Part shown: in pieces, positions 8,687-16,848 of the stretch
How positions within the stretch are numbered: the first letter of the stretch is position 1
How the letters are laid out: every line of letters begins with the position of its first letter
Notes under the pieces: generated by a model
Seen by the model: the letters and a program-made list of their open reading frames with translations, nothing else
Database searches by the model: none
What the model was told of the DNA's origin: nothing
DNA from: Thiobacillus sp.
GTDB taxonomy: Bacteria; Pseudomonadota; Gammaproteobacteria; Burkholderiales; Thiobacillaceae
Direction of reading: 5' to 3'
NCBI GenBank assembly: GCA_019459325.1
Contig: JAIBFA010000026.1
Coordinates: 1 to 64,000, forward strand
Length of the DNA stretch: 64,000 nucleotides
Program-made: the position numbers and the translations under genes

Positions 8687-10120
8687 ATGGGACAGGAAAT
8701 CAATCGCACCTGCTTTTCCGAAGCGGACCTTCAGCAGTTCTCCCTCCGACTGGCGGAGGAGACGGCGGCGTTGCGTTCGTTTGCCAAATCCGGCGGGTTC
8801 AAGGATGCGCGCTATGTCGCCGGGTTCGAGCTCGAAGCCTGGCTGTTAGACCACGGTGGGCGGCCCAGCCCGGTCAATGAAGCTTATCTGCGCGCGCTGA
8901 ACGATCCGCTGGTGGTGCCCGAGCTGTCCCGCTTCAACGTCGAACTGAACGCGCCGCCGGTGGAAATGGGCGCGGGCGTGCTGGCGGCGATGGAGGAATC
9001 CCTGCTGACCACCTGGGATAACTGCCAGCGAGTGGCGCACGGCATGGACGCGGTGCTGGCGATGATCGGCATTCTGCCGACCATCCGCGACGAGGACCTG
9101 TGCCTCGCCAACATGTCAGCTATGAACCGCTTCGACGTTCTCAATGCGCAGGTGCTCCAGCAGCGCAACGGCGCCCCCATCCGCATCGACATCGAGGGCG
9201 CGGACCCCCTGCACCTGATCCGGCCCGACGTCATGCTGGAGGCTGCGACCACCTCGTTCCAGCTGCATCTGCAGGTGCCCTTCGATCGGGCGGGCCGCTA
9301 CTACAACGCCTCGCTGATCTGTTGCGCGCCGTTGCTGGCGGCGGCGGTCAATTCGCCGCTGCTGTTCGGCCATCGCCTGTGGCAGGAAACCCGCGTGCCG
9401 CTGTTCGAGCAGTCGGTGGAATTGGGCGGTTACAACGGGCTGGCCGAATCCACCGTGCGGCGCGTGACCTTCGGGCGCGACTACGTGGCGAACAGTCCGC
9501 TGGAATTGTTCGAGGAAAACCTCGAACACTACCCCGTGTTGCTGCCGATGCCGCAGGCCGAGCCGTCGAACCGGTTTCCGCATCTGCGCCTGCACAACGG
9601 CGCCATCTGGCGCTGGGTGCGGCCGCTGATCGGCTTCGACGCGGCTGGGCAGGGGCACGTGCGGCTGGAGCAGCGTGTGCTGCCGAGCGGCCCGACCGTG
9701 CTGGACATGGTGGCCAATGCGGCGCTGTATTTCGGTCTGGTGCATGCGCTGGCGCGGCAACCGCAGGCGGTCGAGTCCGATTTGCCGTTTGCCACCGCGC
9801 GCGCCAATTTTTATGCCGCCGCGCGCCATGGGCTGCAGGCCGAACTGAGCTGGCTGGATGGTCGGCGCCATTCTGCGCACGAACTTCTCCTCGAAACGGG
9901 CTTGCCGCTGGCGCACCAGGGACTGCGCGACTTCGGCCTGCCGGACGCCGAGATCGAGCATTACCTGGGAGTCGTCGAAGCCCGGGTGCGCAGCGGCCAG
10001 ACCGGGTCGGCGTGGCAGCTGCAGCGGCTCGCACAGGTGGGGGGCGATGTGCACCGCATGATGGACGATTACCTCGACAACCAGCGTTCCGGCGCGCCGG
10101 TGCACCAGTGGGGCCTGTGA
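8687..10120 (+). CDS. GCS2-type glutamate-cysteine ligase family protein
   Basis: A 477-residue member of the glutamine-synthetase-fold carboxylate-amine ligase group (GCS2). The N-terminal ATP/Mg site is seen in VAGFELEAWLLD (acidic residues of the first strand, near residue 45) and RFNVELNAPP (near residue 85); SFQLHLQVP and LRLHNGAIWRWVRP match later active-site strands. Known relatives form gamma-glutamyl or similar amide bonds with ATP, including glutathione precursors. The sequence is not close enough to classical GshA for me to name the substrate. Follows a 99-base gap with no obvious strong ribosome-binding site, and its stop shares one base with the start of the M14-like gene, so ligase and hydrolase are coupled. 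Confidence 0.85.
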   Translation: MGQEINRTCFSEADLQQFSLRLAEETAALRSFAKSGGFKDARYVAGFELEAWLLDHGGRPSPVNEAYLRALNDPLVVPELSRFNVELNAPPVEMGAGVLAAMEESLLTTWDNCQRVAHGMDAVLAMIGILPTIRDEDLCLANMSAMNRFDVLNAQVLQQRNGAPIRIDIEGADPLHLIRPDVMLEAATTSFQLHLQVPFDRAGRYYNASLICCAPLLAAAVNSPLLFGHRLWQETRVPLFEQSVELGGYNGLAESTVRRVTFGRDYVANSPLELFEENLEHYPVLLPMPQAEPSNRFPHLRLHNGAIWRWVRPLIGFDAAGQGHVRLEQRVLPSGPTVLDMVANAALYFGLVHALARQPQAVESDLPFATARANFYAAARHGLQAELSWLDGRRHSAHELLLETGLPLAHQGLRDFGLPDAEIEHYLGVVEARVRSGQTGSAWQLQRLAQVGGDVHRMMDDYLDNQRSGAPVHQWGL

Positions 10121-11130
10121 TGCTGACGCAATACGACGCCTTGCCCCCCGGCCTGCTGGACCTGCCTGCCTCGCGGCTGGGCGAGGTGCTACCCGGCCCG
10201 GCGCTGATTCATCTGCCGGGTCGGCGTACGCCGTCGCTCTTTGTGTCGGTGCTGCTGCATGGCAACGAGGACACCGGCTGGCAGGCGGCGCAATCGGTGC
10301 TCAAGAAATACGCTACGACCGAGCTGCCGCGCGCGCTGTCGCTGTTTATCGGCAACGTTGAAGCGGCACGGACAGGACAGCGCCGTCTCGATGGCCAGCC
10401 AGATTACAACCGCGTGTGGCCGGGCAGCGAGGAAACGCATCCGGCCGAGTTGGCGATGATGCAGCAGGTGGTCGACATCATGCGCGCGCGCGGCGTGTTC
10501 GCCAGCATCGACATCCACAACAACACCGGCCTGAATCCGCATTACGCCTGCGTCAACCGGCTTGAGCCGAACTTTCTGCATCTCGCCACGCTGTTTTCGC
10601 GCATCGTGGTCTATTTCATCCGCCCCCGCGGCGTGCAGTCGGCTGCTTTCGCCCAGTTGTGCCCGGCCGTCACCGTCGAATGCGGCAAGCCGGGAACGCC
10701 GGGCAGCGTAGAGCATGCCGCCGCCTTCATGGAGGCCTGCCTGCATGTGTCGGAATTCCCTGCGCATCCGGTGGCGCCGCATGACGTCGACCTGTTTCAC
10801 ACCGTGGCCACGGTCAAGGTCCCGGACCAGGTCAGCTTTGGCTTTGACGCGCCGGACGCGGATCTCGATTTTGTGCCCGAACTGGATCACTACAATTTCC
10901 GTGAACTGGCGCGTGGCGACCTGCTGGGCCGGGTGCGGCCGGGCAGCCCGGCCCGGCTGCAGGCCTTGGACGAAAGTGGCGAGGACATTGGCGACCGCCT
11001 GTTCGATTACCGTCAGGGCGGGATCACGCTCAAAAAATCGCTGATGCCGGCGATGCTGACGCGCGACGAGCGGGTGATCCGTCAGGACTGCCTGTGCTAC
11101 CTGCTGGAGCGGATCGGGATGCCGGACTGA
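10120..11130 (+). CDS. M14 family (carboxypeptidase-like) metallohydrolase
   Basis: A 336-residue zinc hydrolase. VLLHGNEDTG (residues 42-51) gives the HxxE zinc ligands, IDIHNNTGLNPHYACV (near 130) supplies the third ligand, and TVECGKPG (near 185) the likely catalytic Glu. The C-terminal 100 residues carry a beta domain including DFVPELDHYNFREL. It starts at the ATG that shares its A with the TGA of the GCS2-type ligase (the frame runs on upstream only as an alternate frame of that gene). Paired synthetic ligase and amide hydrolase with tight coupling suggest they act on the same conjugate. Converges on xerD with one base between the stops. Confidence 0.85.
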   Translation: MLTQYDALPPGLLDLPASRLGEVLPGPALIHLPGRRTPSLFVSVLLHGNEDTGWQAAQSVLKKYATTELPRALSLFIGNVEAARTGQRRLDGQPDYNRVWPGSEETHPAELAMMQQVVDIMRARGVFASIDIHNNTGLNPHYACVNRLEPNFLHLATLFSRIVVYFIRPRGVQSAAFAQLCPAVTVECGKPGTPGSVEHAAAFMEACLHVSEFPAHPVAPHDVDLFHTVATVKVPDQVSFGFDAPDADLDFVPELDHYNFRELARGDLLGRVRPGSPARLQALDESGEDIGDRLFDYRQGGITLKKSLMPAMLTRDERVIRQDCLCYLLERIGMPD

Positions 11131-11131
11131 C

Positions 11132-12022
11132 TCAGCCGCGCGGATGATGCTCCGCGTGCAATTGCTTCATCCGTTCGCGCGCCACGTGGGTGTAGATCTG
11201 GGTGGTGGAAATGTCGCTGTGGCCGAGCAGCATCTGCACCACGCGCAGATCGGCGCCGTGGTTCAGCAGGTGGGTGGCAAAGGCGTGGCGCAGTGTGTGT
11301 GGCGACAACGGGCGCGTGATGCTGGCCGCCTGCGCGCGCCGCTTGATGAGGTACCAGAATGCCTGCCGCGTCATGCCGTCGCCGCGAGCGGTCACGAACA
11401 CCGCATCGGAAAGCTGCTTATCGAGCAGCAGCGGTCGCGACTCCGCCAGATAGCGCTTGAGCCACTGCACCGCTTCCTCGCCCAGCGGCACCAGCCGGTC
11501 CTTGTTGCCCTTTCCGGTTACCCGCAGCACGCCGTCGTTGAGGTTCACCGCGGTCAGCTTGAGCCCCACCAGTTCCGATACCCTGAGGCCAGTGGCGTAC
11601 AGCGTTTCCAGCATTGCGCGGTCGCGTAGCCCCAGCGGGGTATGGATGTCGGCGCTCTCGAGCAGACGTTCCACGTCGGCCTCGGTCAGCGTCTTGGGCA
11701 GCGCACGCGGCAGTTTGGGGCTGTCGAGGTTGAGCGTGGGGTCGGCGGCGATCAGGTTTTCGCGCAGCAGGTAGCGATAAAAGCGCTTCAACGCCGAAGT
11801 GTAGCGCGCCGCGCTGCGCGGCTGCGCGCGGCGGGCGAAACGCCATGCCAGGTAGGCTTCGATGTCACCCGCGACGGCAGCATCCAGGCCATGTGCGCGT
11901 TCCTTTTCCAGCCAGGTGCCGAAGGTCTTGAGGTCGCGCCGGTACGCCGCCAGCGTCAGGTCGGCCAGCCCGTCTTCCAGCCACAGGTGATCGCAGAAAC
12001 GGTCAATTAGCGGGTCGTTCAT
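11132..12022 (-). CDS. xerD: Tyrosine recombinase XerD
   Basis: Site-specific recombinase that with XerC resolves chromosome dimers at dif under FtsK control. The 296-residue protein has the SAM-like N-terminal DNA-binding domain (residues 1-100) and the catalytic domain with the first Arg in ATGLRVSEL (about residue 147), Lys in GKGNKDR, HTLRHAFATH (His and second Arg, near 245), LGHSDISTTQIYTHV with the Tyr nucleophile near 278. The N-terminus (DRFCDHLWLEDGLADLTLAAYRRDL) is XerD rather than XerC type. Its start lies 20 bases inside the end of ogt. Confidence 0.95.
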   Translation of the reverse strand: MNDPLIDRFCDHLWLEDGLADLTLAAYRRDLKTFGTWLEKERAHGLDAAVAGDIEAYLAWRFARRAQPRSAARYTSALKRFYRYLLRENLIAADPTLNLDSPKLPRALPKTLTEADVERLLESADIHTPLGLRDRAMLETLYATGLRVSELVGLKLTAVNLNDGVLRVTGKGNKDRLVPLGEEAVQWLKRYLAESRPLLLDKQLSDAVFVTARGDGMTRQAFWYLIKRRAQAASITRPLSPHTLRHAFATHLLNHGADLRVVQMLLGHSDISTTQIYTHVARERMKQLHAEHHPRG

Positions 12023-12473
12023 GCGCCAGCAGCCAGGTTTTCACGTCCAGCGGCGCGCCGCTGGACGCATGCATGAAGCCGCCCAGCCCGTTGGCTGCCA
12101 GAACGCGGTGACAGGGGATGAGGATGGGCAGGGGGTTTCCCCCGCACGCCTGGCCCACCGCACGCGCTGCGGTGCCGAGCCGCTTTGCCAGCGCGCCATA
12201 GGTGGTCGGCTGCCCGGCTGGGATCGCCATCAGCGCCCGCCACACGTGCAGCTGGAACGGCGTGCCCGCTGGCACGTAGAGCAGATCGAATTCATGCGCG
12301 GGATTACGCCAGTAGGCGTCGAGTTCCTCTGCCAGATGGCGAACGCGGATATCGTGTTTTCCGGAGGCAGGCGTGTTGGCCGGCAGAAAGTCCAGCCGGA
12401 TCAGCGCGTCGCCGGTGAAGACCGCGCCGAGGCGGCAGGGCGGTGCGTCAAGAATGGCATCGTAGATGAGCAT
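12003..12473 (-). CDS. ogt: Methylated-DNA-protein-cysteine S-methyltransferase (Ogt type)
   Basis: Suicide repair protein that takes alkyl groups from O6-alkylguanine onto its own cysteine. At 156 residues it is the short Ogt form without the Ada N-terminal domain. The active site IPCHRV is present with Cys121, preceded by the Asn of GGNP, and the helix-turn-helix GQPTTYGALAKRLG with the AR finger TAARAVGQA around residue 102-108. Overlaps the xerD start by 20 bases, so the two are coupled. A strong intrinsic terminator separates it from rplS upstream. Confidence 0.93.
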   Translation of the reverse strand: MLIYDAILDAPPCRLGAVFTGDALIRLDFLPANTPASGKHDIRVRHLAEELDAYWRNPAHEFDLLYVPAGTPFQLHVWRALMAIPAGQPTTYGALAKRLGTAARAVGQACGGNPLPILIPCHRVLAANGLGGFMHASSGAPLDVKTWLLAHERPAN

Positions 12474-12501
12474 GCTGGCATTTTAGCGCCTGGAAAAAAC
12501 A

Positions 12502-12528
12502 AAAACGCCCGCATGAAGCGGGCGTTTT
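12502..12528 (-). terminator. Rho-independent terminator after rplS
   Basis: Perfect 11-bp inverted repeat AAAACGCCCGC / GCGGGCGTTTT with a 5-base loop. Read on the minus strand it is followed by TGTTTTTT, a classic intrinsic terminator 22 bases after the rplS stop. The leading A-run makes it usable in the opposite direction too, although no gene enters from that side. Confidence 0.9.
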
Positions 12529-12549
12529 GCGTTGCGGCAGGAAGGCTGC

Positions 12550-12933
12550 TTATTCGGCAGCTTTCGCTGCGGCCTTGCGGGCGGGCAGCTTTTCCTTGAT
12601 GCGGGCGGACTTGCCGGAACGTTCGCGCAGGTAGTACAACTTGGCGCGGCGGACGTCGCCGCGACGCTTGACTTCGACGCTGGCGACCAGCGGCGAATAA
12701 GTCTGAAAGGTGCGCTCGACGCCTTCGCCGGCCGAGATCTTGCGCACGGTGAAAGCGGAGTTGAGGCCGCGGTTGCGCTTGGCGATGACGACGCCTTCGT
12801 AGGCCTGCAGACGCTCGCGGTTGCCTTCCTTCACTTTTACCTGGACGACGATGGTGTCGCCGGGGGCGAAGTCCGGGAGGGTTTTGCCCAAGCGGGCGAT
12901 TTCTTCCTGTTCGAGTTGCTCGATGATGTTCAT
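12550..12933 (-). CDS. rplS: 50S ribosomal protein L19
   Basis: Large-subunit protein at the 30S/50S interface. The 127-residue protein begins [20 protein letters not shown] and has the conserved [20 protein letters not shown] and [17 protein letters not shown] segments; the C-terminus has a short Ala/Lys extension ([10 protein letters not shown]). An ATG 15 bases further upstream is in frame, but the one at 12933 has AAGGAAAC just before it and gives the family start. Last gene of the rpsP-rimM-trmD-rplS operon. Confidence 0.97.
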   Translation of the reverse strand: MNIIEQLEQEEIARLGKTLPDFAPGDTIVVQVKVKEGNRERLQAYEGVVIAKRNRGLNSAFTVRKISAGEGVERTFQTYSPLVASVEVKRRGDVRRAKLYYLRERSGKSARIKEKLPARKAAAKAAE

Positions 12934-13062
12934 GATGTTTCCTTGCATCTGGCGGGAGAGGTAAACCCAAAAGGGTGGACGTCACGCCGTTTCACGTTGG
13001 CCCCGGGGTTTGTTCTAACCCCAGCGCCGCTCATTTCCGGTTTGCCTGACAAGGCAAGCCGG

Positions 13063-13770
13063 TCAATCCTTTTGCTGCCGCGCCTGCGCCAGCAGATCGG
13101 GCCGCAGCGCGGCAGTCAGCCGCAAACTTTCTTCGTGCCGCCACTTGGCAATCGCCGCGTGGTTGCCGCTTTTCAGCACCTCCGGCACCGCCATTCCCTG
13201 CCACACGTCGGGGCGGGTGTAGTGCGGGCAGTCGAGCAGCCCGTGGCTGAACGAATCCTGCACCGCAGATTCGGCGTCGTTCAGCGCCCCCGGCAACTGG
13301 CGGATGATCGCGTCCATCAGCGCCAGCGCAGGGAGTTCACCGCCCGACAGCACGAAGTCGCCCAGCGAGATTTCCTCGTCGACGCGGCGCTGCAACAGCC
13401 GCTCGTCGATCCCTTCGTAGCGCCCGCACAGCAGAATCAGCGCGGGCGTGTCTTTCAGTTCCATCACCCGCTGCTGCGTCAGCGGACGGCCGCGGGGGGA
13501 GAAATGCACCACCCACGGCGTCAAATTCTCGCTCGCCAGATCCTGCTGCACCGCATTCAGCGTGCGGTCCAGCGGTTCCGCCAGCATCAGCATCCCGGGG
13601 CCGCCGCCGTAAGGCCGGTCGTCCACCGTGCGATGCGGATCGTCTGTGAAATCGCGCGGGTTCCACGTCTTGAACCGGTATAGCCCGCGATCCAGCGCCC
13701 GCCGGGAGATACCGTAATCCAGTACCGCATCGAACATCTCGGGGAAGAGCGTGACCGCATCGAAGCGCAT
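13063..13770 (-). CDS. trmD: tRNA (guanine-37-N1)-methyltransferase TrmD
   Basis: SPOUT-class methyltransferase that makes m1G37 in tRNAs reading CNN and GGN-type codons and prevents frameshifting. [38 protein letters not shown] and [17 protein letters not shown] (the trefoil-knot SAM site) are all present; 235 residues is typical. The catalytic Asp is in the [17 protein letters not shown] region, near residue 50. Its start shares one base with the rimM stop. Confidence 0.97.
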   Translation of the reverse strand: MRFDAVTLFPEMFDAVLDYGISRRALDRGLYRFKTWNPRDFTDDPHRTVDDRPYGGGPGMLMLAEPLDRTLNAVQQDLASENLTPWVVHFSPRGRPLTQQRVMELKDTPALILLCGRYEGIDERLLQRRVDEEISLGDFVLSGGELPALALMDAIIRQLPGALNDAESAVQDSFSHGLLDCPHYTRPDVWQGMAVPEVLKSGNHAAIAKWRHEESLRLTAALRPDLLAQARQQKD

Positions 13771-14276
13771 CAGTAGTCTTCGCCCCAGTCCACCTCGATC
13801 GTTCCGCCTGCCACATCCACCTTGCCGACGAAAGCCGCGACGAACGGAATCAGGTGCTCGCGTGTGCCTTTGACAACCAGCAAATCGTTTGCGCCGCTTT
13901 CCATCAGGCTCTCGACCTTGCCCAGTTCGACGCCCTCGCGGTTGACGACTTTCAGACCGATCAGGTCGGACCAGTAAAACTCGTTTTCTTCCGGAGGCGG
14001 CAGGTCGCTTTTCGCCACCGAGATTTCCTGCCCGCGTAGCGCATACGCGGCGTCGCGGTCGTCGATGCCCACCAGTTTGGCGACCAGGGTGTTGCTGTGA
14101 TCCTGGATGGCTTCGACGGTGTATTGCGTCTGTTGCTCGCCGCGCCCGACGCGCCAGGATTCGAAATCCATTAGCGTGCCCGGGTCTTCGCTGAAGGACT
14201 GGACCTTGACCCAGCCCTTGATGCCGAACGGGGCGGCAATGCGCCCCATCACGACCCAGGCTTCTTTTTCAGCCAA
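13770..14276 (-). CDS. rimM: Ribosome maturation factor RimM
   Basis: Assists late assembly of the 30S head by binding S19. The 168-residue protein has the N-terminal RimM domain ([20 protein letters not shown] at residues 9-28, then [16 protein letters not shown]) and the C-terminal PRC-barrel domain ([28 protein letters not shown]). Lies one base after rpsP and overlaps trmD by one base, as expected for this conserved operon. Confidence 0.96.
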   Translation of the reverse strand: MAEKEAWVVMGRIAAPFGIKGWVKVQSFSEDPGTLMDFESWRVGRGEQQTQYTVEAIQDHSNTLVAKLVGIDDRDAAYALRGQEISVAKSDLPPPEENEFYWSDLIGLKVVNREGVELGKVESLMESGANDLLVVKGTREHLIPFVAAFVGKVDVAGGTIEVDWGEDY

Positions 14277-14277
14277 A

Positions 14278-14532
14278 TCAGGCAGCGGCAGCGGGCTTGT
14301 TCTGCTTGACCAGACGGGCGACCGTGTCGGACAACTGCGCCCCGTTGCTCACCCAGTAACCGATGCGATCCTGATCCAGGCGTACTGCTTCGGCGCCTTC
14401 AGCGGCCACCGGGTTGTAGAAACCGACGCGCTCGATGAAGCGGCCATCACGACGGCAGCGCGAATCGGCCACCACCACGTTGTAGAAGGGACGGTTTTTG
14501 GCGCCGCCGCGCGAAAGACGAATAACGACCAT
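14278..14532 (-). CDS. rpsP: 30S ribosomal protein S16
   Basis: Small-subunit assembly protein, 84 residues. [20 protein letters not shown] and [14 protein letters not shown] are diagnostic. The tail is short with KPAAAA. First gene of the rpsP-rimM-trmD-rplS operon, with its own sigma-70-type promoter 36 bases or so upstream, between it and ffh. Confidence 0.97.
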   Translation of the reverse strand: MVVIRLSRGGAKNRPFYNVVVADSRCRRDGRFIERVGFYNPVAAEGAEAVRLDQDRIGYWVSNGAQLSDTVARLVKQNKPAAAA

Positions 14533-14567
14533 GATTTAACCCACCGGGTAAACGGAGAAAACCGCGA

Positions 14568-14596
14568 ATTATACTCAAAAACCCCCGGTTTGCCAG
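14568..14596 (-). promoter_or_regulatory. Sigma-70-type promoter for the rpsP operon
   Basis: On the minus strand CTGGCA (14596-14591) is followed after 17 bases by a perfect TATAAT (14573-14568), 36 bases before the rpsP start. The spacer contains AAACC-GGG-GGTTTTT, a small hairpin plus T-run that could end ffh transcription just before the new start. Seen directly; activity is inferred. Confidence 0.75.
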
Positions 14597-14606
14597 TGGC
14601 GCCGGA

Positions 14607-15950
14607 TCAGCGCATTCCGGGCAGCATCCCTTTCATGCCGCGCATCATCTTGCCGAGCCCGCCCTTGCCCATCATTTTCATCATCTTCTGGGCCTGCTCG
14701 AACTGGTTCAGGAGCTTGTTGACGTCCTGCACCTGCACCCCCGCGCCGGCGGCGATGCGGCGCTTGCGGCTGGCCTTGATGATGTCGGGCTTGCGACGTT
14801 CCAGCGGAGTCATGCTGTTGATGATGCCTTCCACCCGGTTGACCGCCTTGTCGTCGGCGCCCGCAGGGATCTGCATCTGCCCGGCGCCGGGCAGCTTGTC
14901 CATCAGCGCGGAGAGCCCACCCATTTTCCGCATCTGCTGGATTTGCGCCTTGAAATCCTCGAGGTCGAAATCCTTGCCCTTCTTGACCTTGTCGGCGAGT
15001 TTTTTGGCCTCGGCCATGTCGACCGAGCCTTGTGCCTGCTCGATCAGGGAGAGCACGTCGCCCATGCCGAGGATGCGCTGCGCCATGCGCTCGGGGTGGA
15101 AGGCTTCCAGCCCGGTGGGCTTTTCGCCGACGCCGATGAACTTGAGCGGCTTGCCGGTGATGTGGCGCACCGAAAGGGCTGCGCCGCCGCGGGCATCGCC
15201 GTCGAGCTTGGTCAGCACCACGCCGGTGAGCGGCAGCGCCTCATTAAATGCCTTGGCGACGTTGATCGCGTCCTGGCCCTGCATGGCGTCGACCACGAAC
15301 AGGGTTTCGACGGGCTTGACCGCGGCGTGCAGCGCCTTGATCTCGTTCATCATCGCCTCGTCGATCGCCAGGCGGCCGGCGGTGTCGACGATCAGCACGT
15401 CATAGAACTGCTTGCGTGCGTGATCCTGTGCGGTTTGTGCGATCTTCAGCGGATCGCGCTCGTCGCCCGCCTCGAAGAAACTGACGTCGAGCTGGGTGGC
15501 GAGTTGCCGCAGCTGGTCGATGGCGGCGGGGCGGTAGACGTCGGCCGATGCGAGCAGGACCTTTTTCTTGCGGTTTTTCAGCAAGAGCGCGAGCTTGCCG
15601 CTGGTGGTGGTTTTGCCTGAACCCTGCAGGCCGGCCATCAGGATCACGGCGGGCGGCGTGGCGGCCAGGTTGAGGTCGGCGTTCTCGCCGCCCATCAGCC
15701 GAGTGAGTTCATCATGGACGATGCCGATCAGCGCCTGCCCGGGCGACAGGCTGGTGAGCACTTCCTGGCCTAGCGCGCGGGCTTTGACTGCTTCGATGAA
15801 GTCCTTGACCACCGGCAGCGCAACGTCGGCTTCGAGCAGGGCCAGGCGCACCTGGCGCAACGTGTCCTGCACGTTCGCTTCGGTGATGCGCGCCTGTCCT
15901 CGAAGGTTTTTGACGACACCGGCGAGGCGTCCGCTGAGATTTTCTAACAT
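14607..15950 (-). CDS. ffh: Signal recognition particle protein Ffh
   Basis: GTPase of the bacterial SRP that binds signal sequences of nascent membrane proteins and 4.5S RNA. The 447-residue protein has the N domain, the G domain with GLQGSGKTTTSGKLA near residue 108, DTAGRLAIDE, and TKLDGDARGGAALS, and the methionine-rich M domain ending MMKMMGKGGLGKMMRGMKG. Upstream of rpsP in the same direction, as in E. coli, and divergent from the cytochrome c assembly-like gene. Confidence 0.97.
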   Translation of the reverse strand: MLENLSGRLAGVVKNLRGQARITEANVQDTLRQVRLALLEADVALPVVKDFIEAVKARALGQEVLTSLSPGQALIGIVHDELTRLMGGENADLNLAATPPAVILMAGLQGSGKTTTSGKLALLLKNRKKKVLLASADVYRPAAIDQLRQLATQLDVSFFEAGDERDPLKIAQTAQDHARKQFYDVLIVDTAGRLAIDEAMMNEIKALHAAVKPVETLFVVDAMQGQDAINVAKAFNEALPLTGVVLTKLDGDARGGAALSVRHITGKPLKFIGVGEKPTGLEAFHPERMAQRILGMGDVLSLIEQAQGSVDMAEAKKLADKVKKGKDFDLEDFKAQIQQMRKMGGLSALMDKLPGAGQMQIPAGADDKAVNRVEGIINSMTPLERRKPDIIKASRKRRIAAGAGVQVQDVNKLLNQFEQAQKMMKMMGKGGLGKMMRGMKGMLPGMR

Positions 15951-16019
15951 GGCTTCCTTGTTGCCGCTGTGGGCGGCATGGATAATGGGGCTGGCTGAAT
16001 CAGATTTCCATTTTAACGA

Positions 16020-16805
16020 ATGTCTCCGCTATTGCTGCTTACTTTGTGTGTGAGCGCCCTGTATGGCTGGGTGGCCTGGCGCCTTCAGCGCACGCCGCCC
16101 GCCGCATCAGTGCGCTGGTTGCTGCCGCTGGCCCTGCTTGCGCACGGCGCGCTGATTTATTACTCGGTACTGGGTCAGGGCGACATCCGGCTGGGGTTCG
16201 GCAATTCCCTGTCGACGATTTTTTGGCTGACCGCGCTGGTCTACTGGCTGGCGAGCCAGGGTGCCCCGCTGGCGCGTCTGCAATCGTGGGTGAGTGGGCT
16301 GGCGGCGCTGTCCGTGCTGGCGATGGCATTTTTCACCACCACCCACGCCATTCCCAACTCACAGGCGCTGGCCCTGCGCGCGCATCTGGTCGTGTCTTTC
16401 CTGGCCTATGGCTTGCTGGCGGTGGCGGCGCTGCACGCGGTTTTGATGACGATGCTGGAAAAGCAGCTGCATCGCGGCTTCTCGCTGCAAAACGGCGCCC
16501 CCCCCTTGCTGACGCTGGAAGCCATGTTGTTCAGAACGATAGGCCTCGGATTTGCACTGTTGACCCTGGCGGTATTCAGCGGTGTGTTCTTCTCGGAAGA
16601 ACTGTTCGGCGCGCCGCTGCAGTTTTCCCACAAGGTCGTATTGGCCATCCTGTCCTGGCTGGTGTTCGGCGGCCTGCTGGTGGGGCGGCATTTTCGCGGC
16701 TGGCGCGGGCGTACGGCGCTGGTCTGGACGATCACCGGCTTTACGCTGCTGCTGCTTGCCTATCTGGGTACCCAGTTCGTGCTGGAAGTGCTGCTTGGGC
16801 GCTGA
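16020..16805 (+). CDS. CcsA/YpjD-type cytochrome c assembly family membrane protein
   Basis: A 261-residue protein with about eight transmembrane helices and almost no soluble domain. It matches the short CcsA/HemX-like (YpjD) group found next to ffh in many beta- and gammaproteobacteria. Conserved features include the SLSTIFWLTALVYWL helix, the periplasmic HAIPNSQALALRAHL with candidate haem-interacting histidines (near residues 105-115), and FSHKVVLAILSWLVF. Whether this branch takes part in haem handling is not established. Starts at an ATG, divergent from ffh across 69 bases. Confidence 0.88.
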   Translation: MSPLLLLTLCVSALYGWVAWRLQRTPPAASVRWLLPLALLAHGALIYYSVLGQGDIRLGFGNSLSTIFWLTALVYWLASQGAPLARLQSWVSGLAALSVLAMAFFTTTHAIPNSQALALRAHLVVSFLAYGLLAVAALHAVLMTMLEKQLHRGFSLQNGAPPLLTLEAMLFRTIGLGFALLTLAVFSGVFFSEELFGAPLQFSHKVVLAILSWLVFGGLLVGRHFRGWRGRTALVWTITGFTLLLLAYLGTQFVLEVLLGR

Positions 16806-16848
16806 ATCGTCTGCCAGGCAGCTGAACTGCCCTTTTCAGGAATAGTCT

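Noticed and set aside
16817-16831. GGCAG/CTGCC hairpin followed by CTTTTC between the cytochrome assembly-like and CorC-type genes
   Set aside because: Five-base stem and short T-run are too weak to call a terminator.
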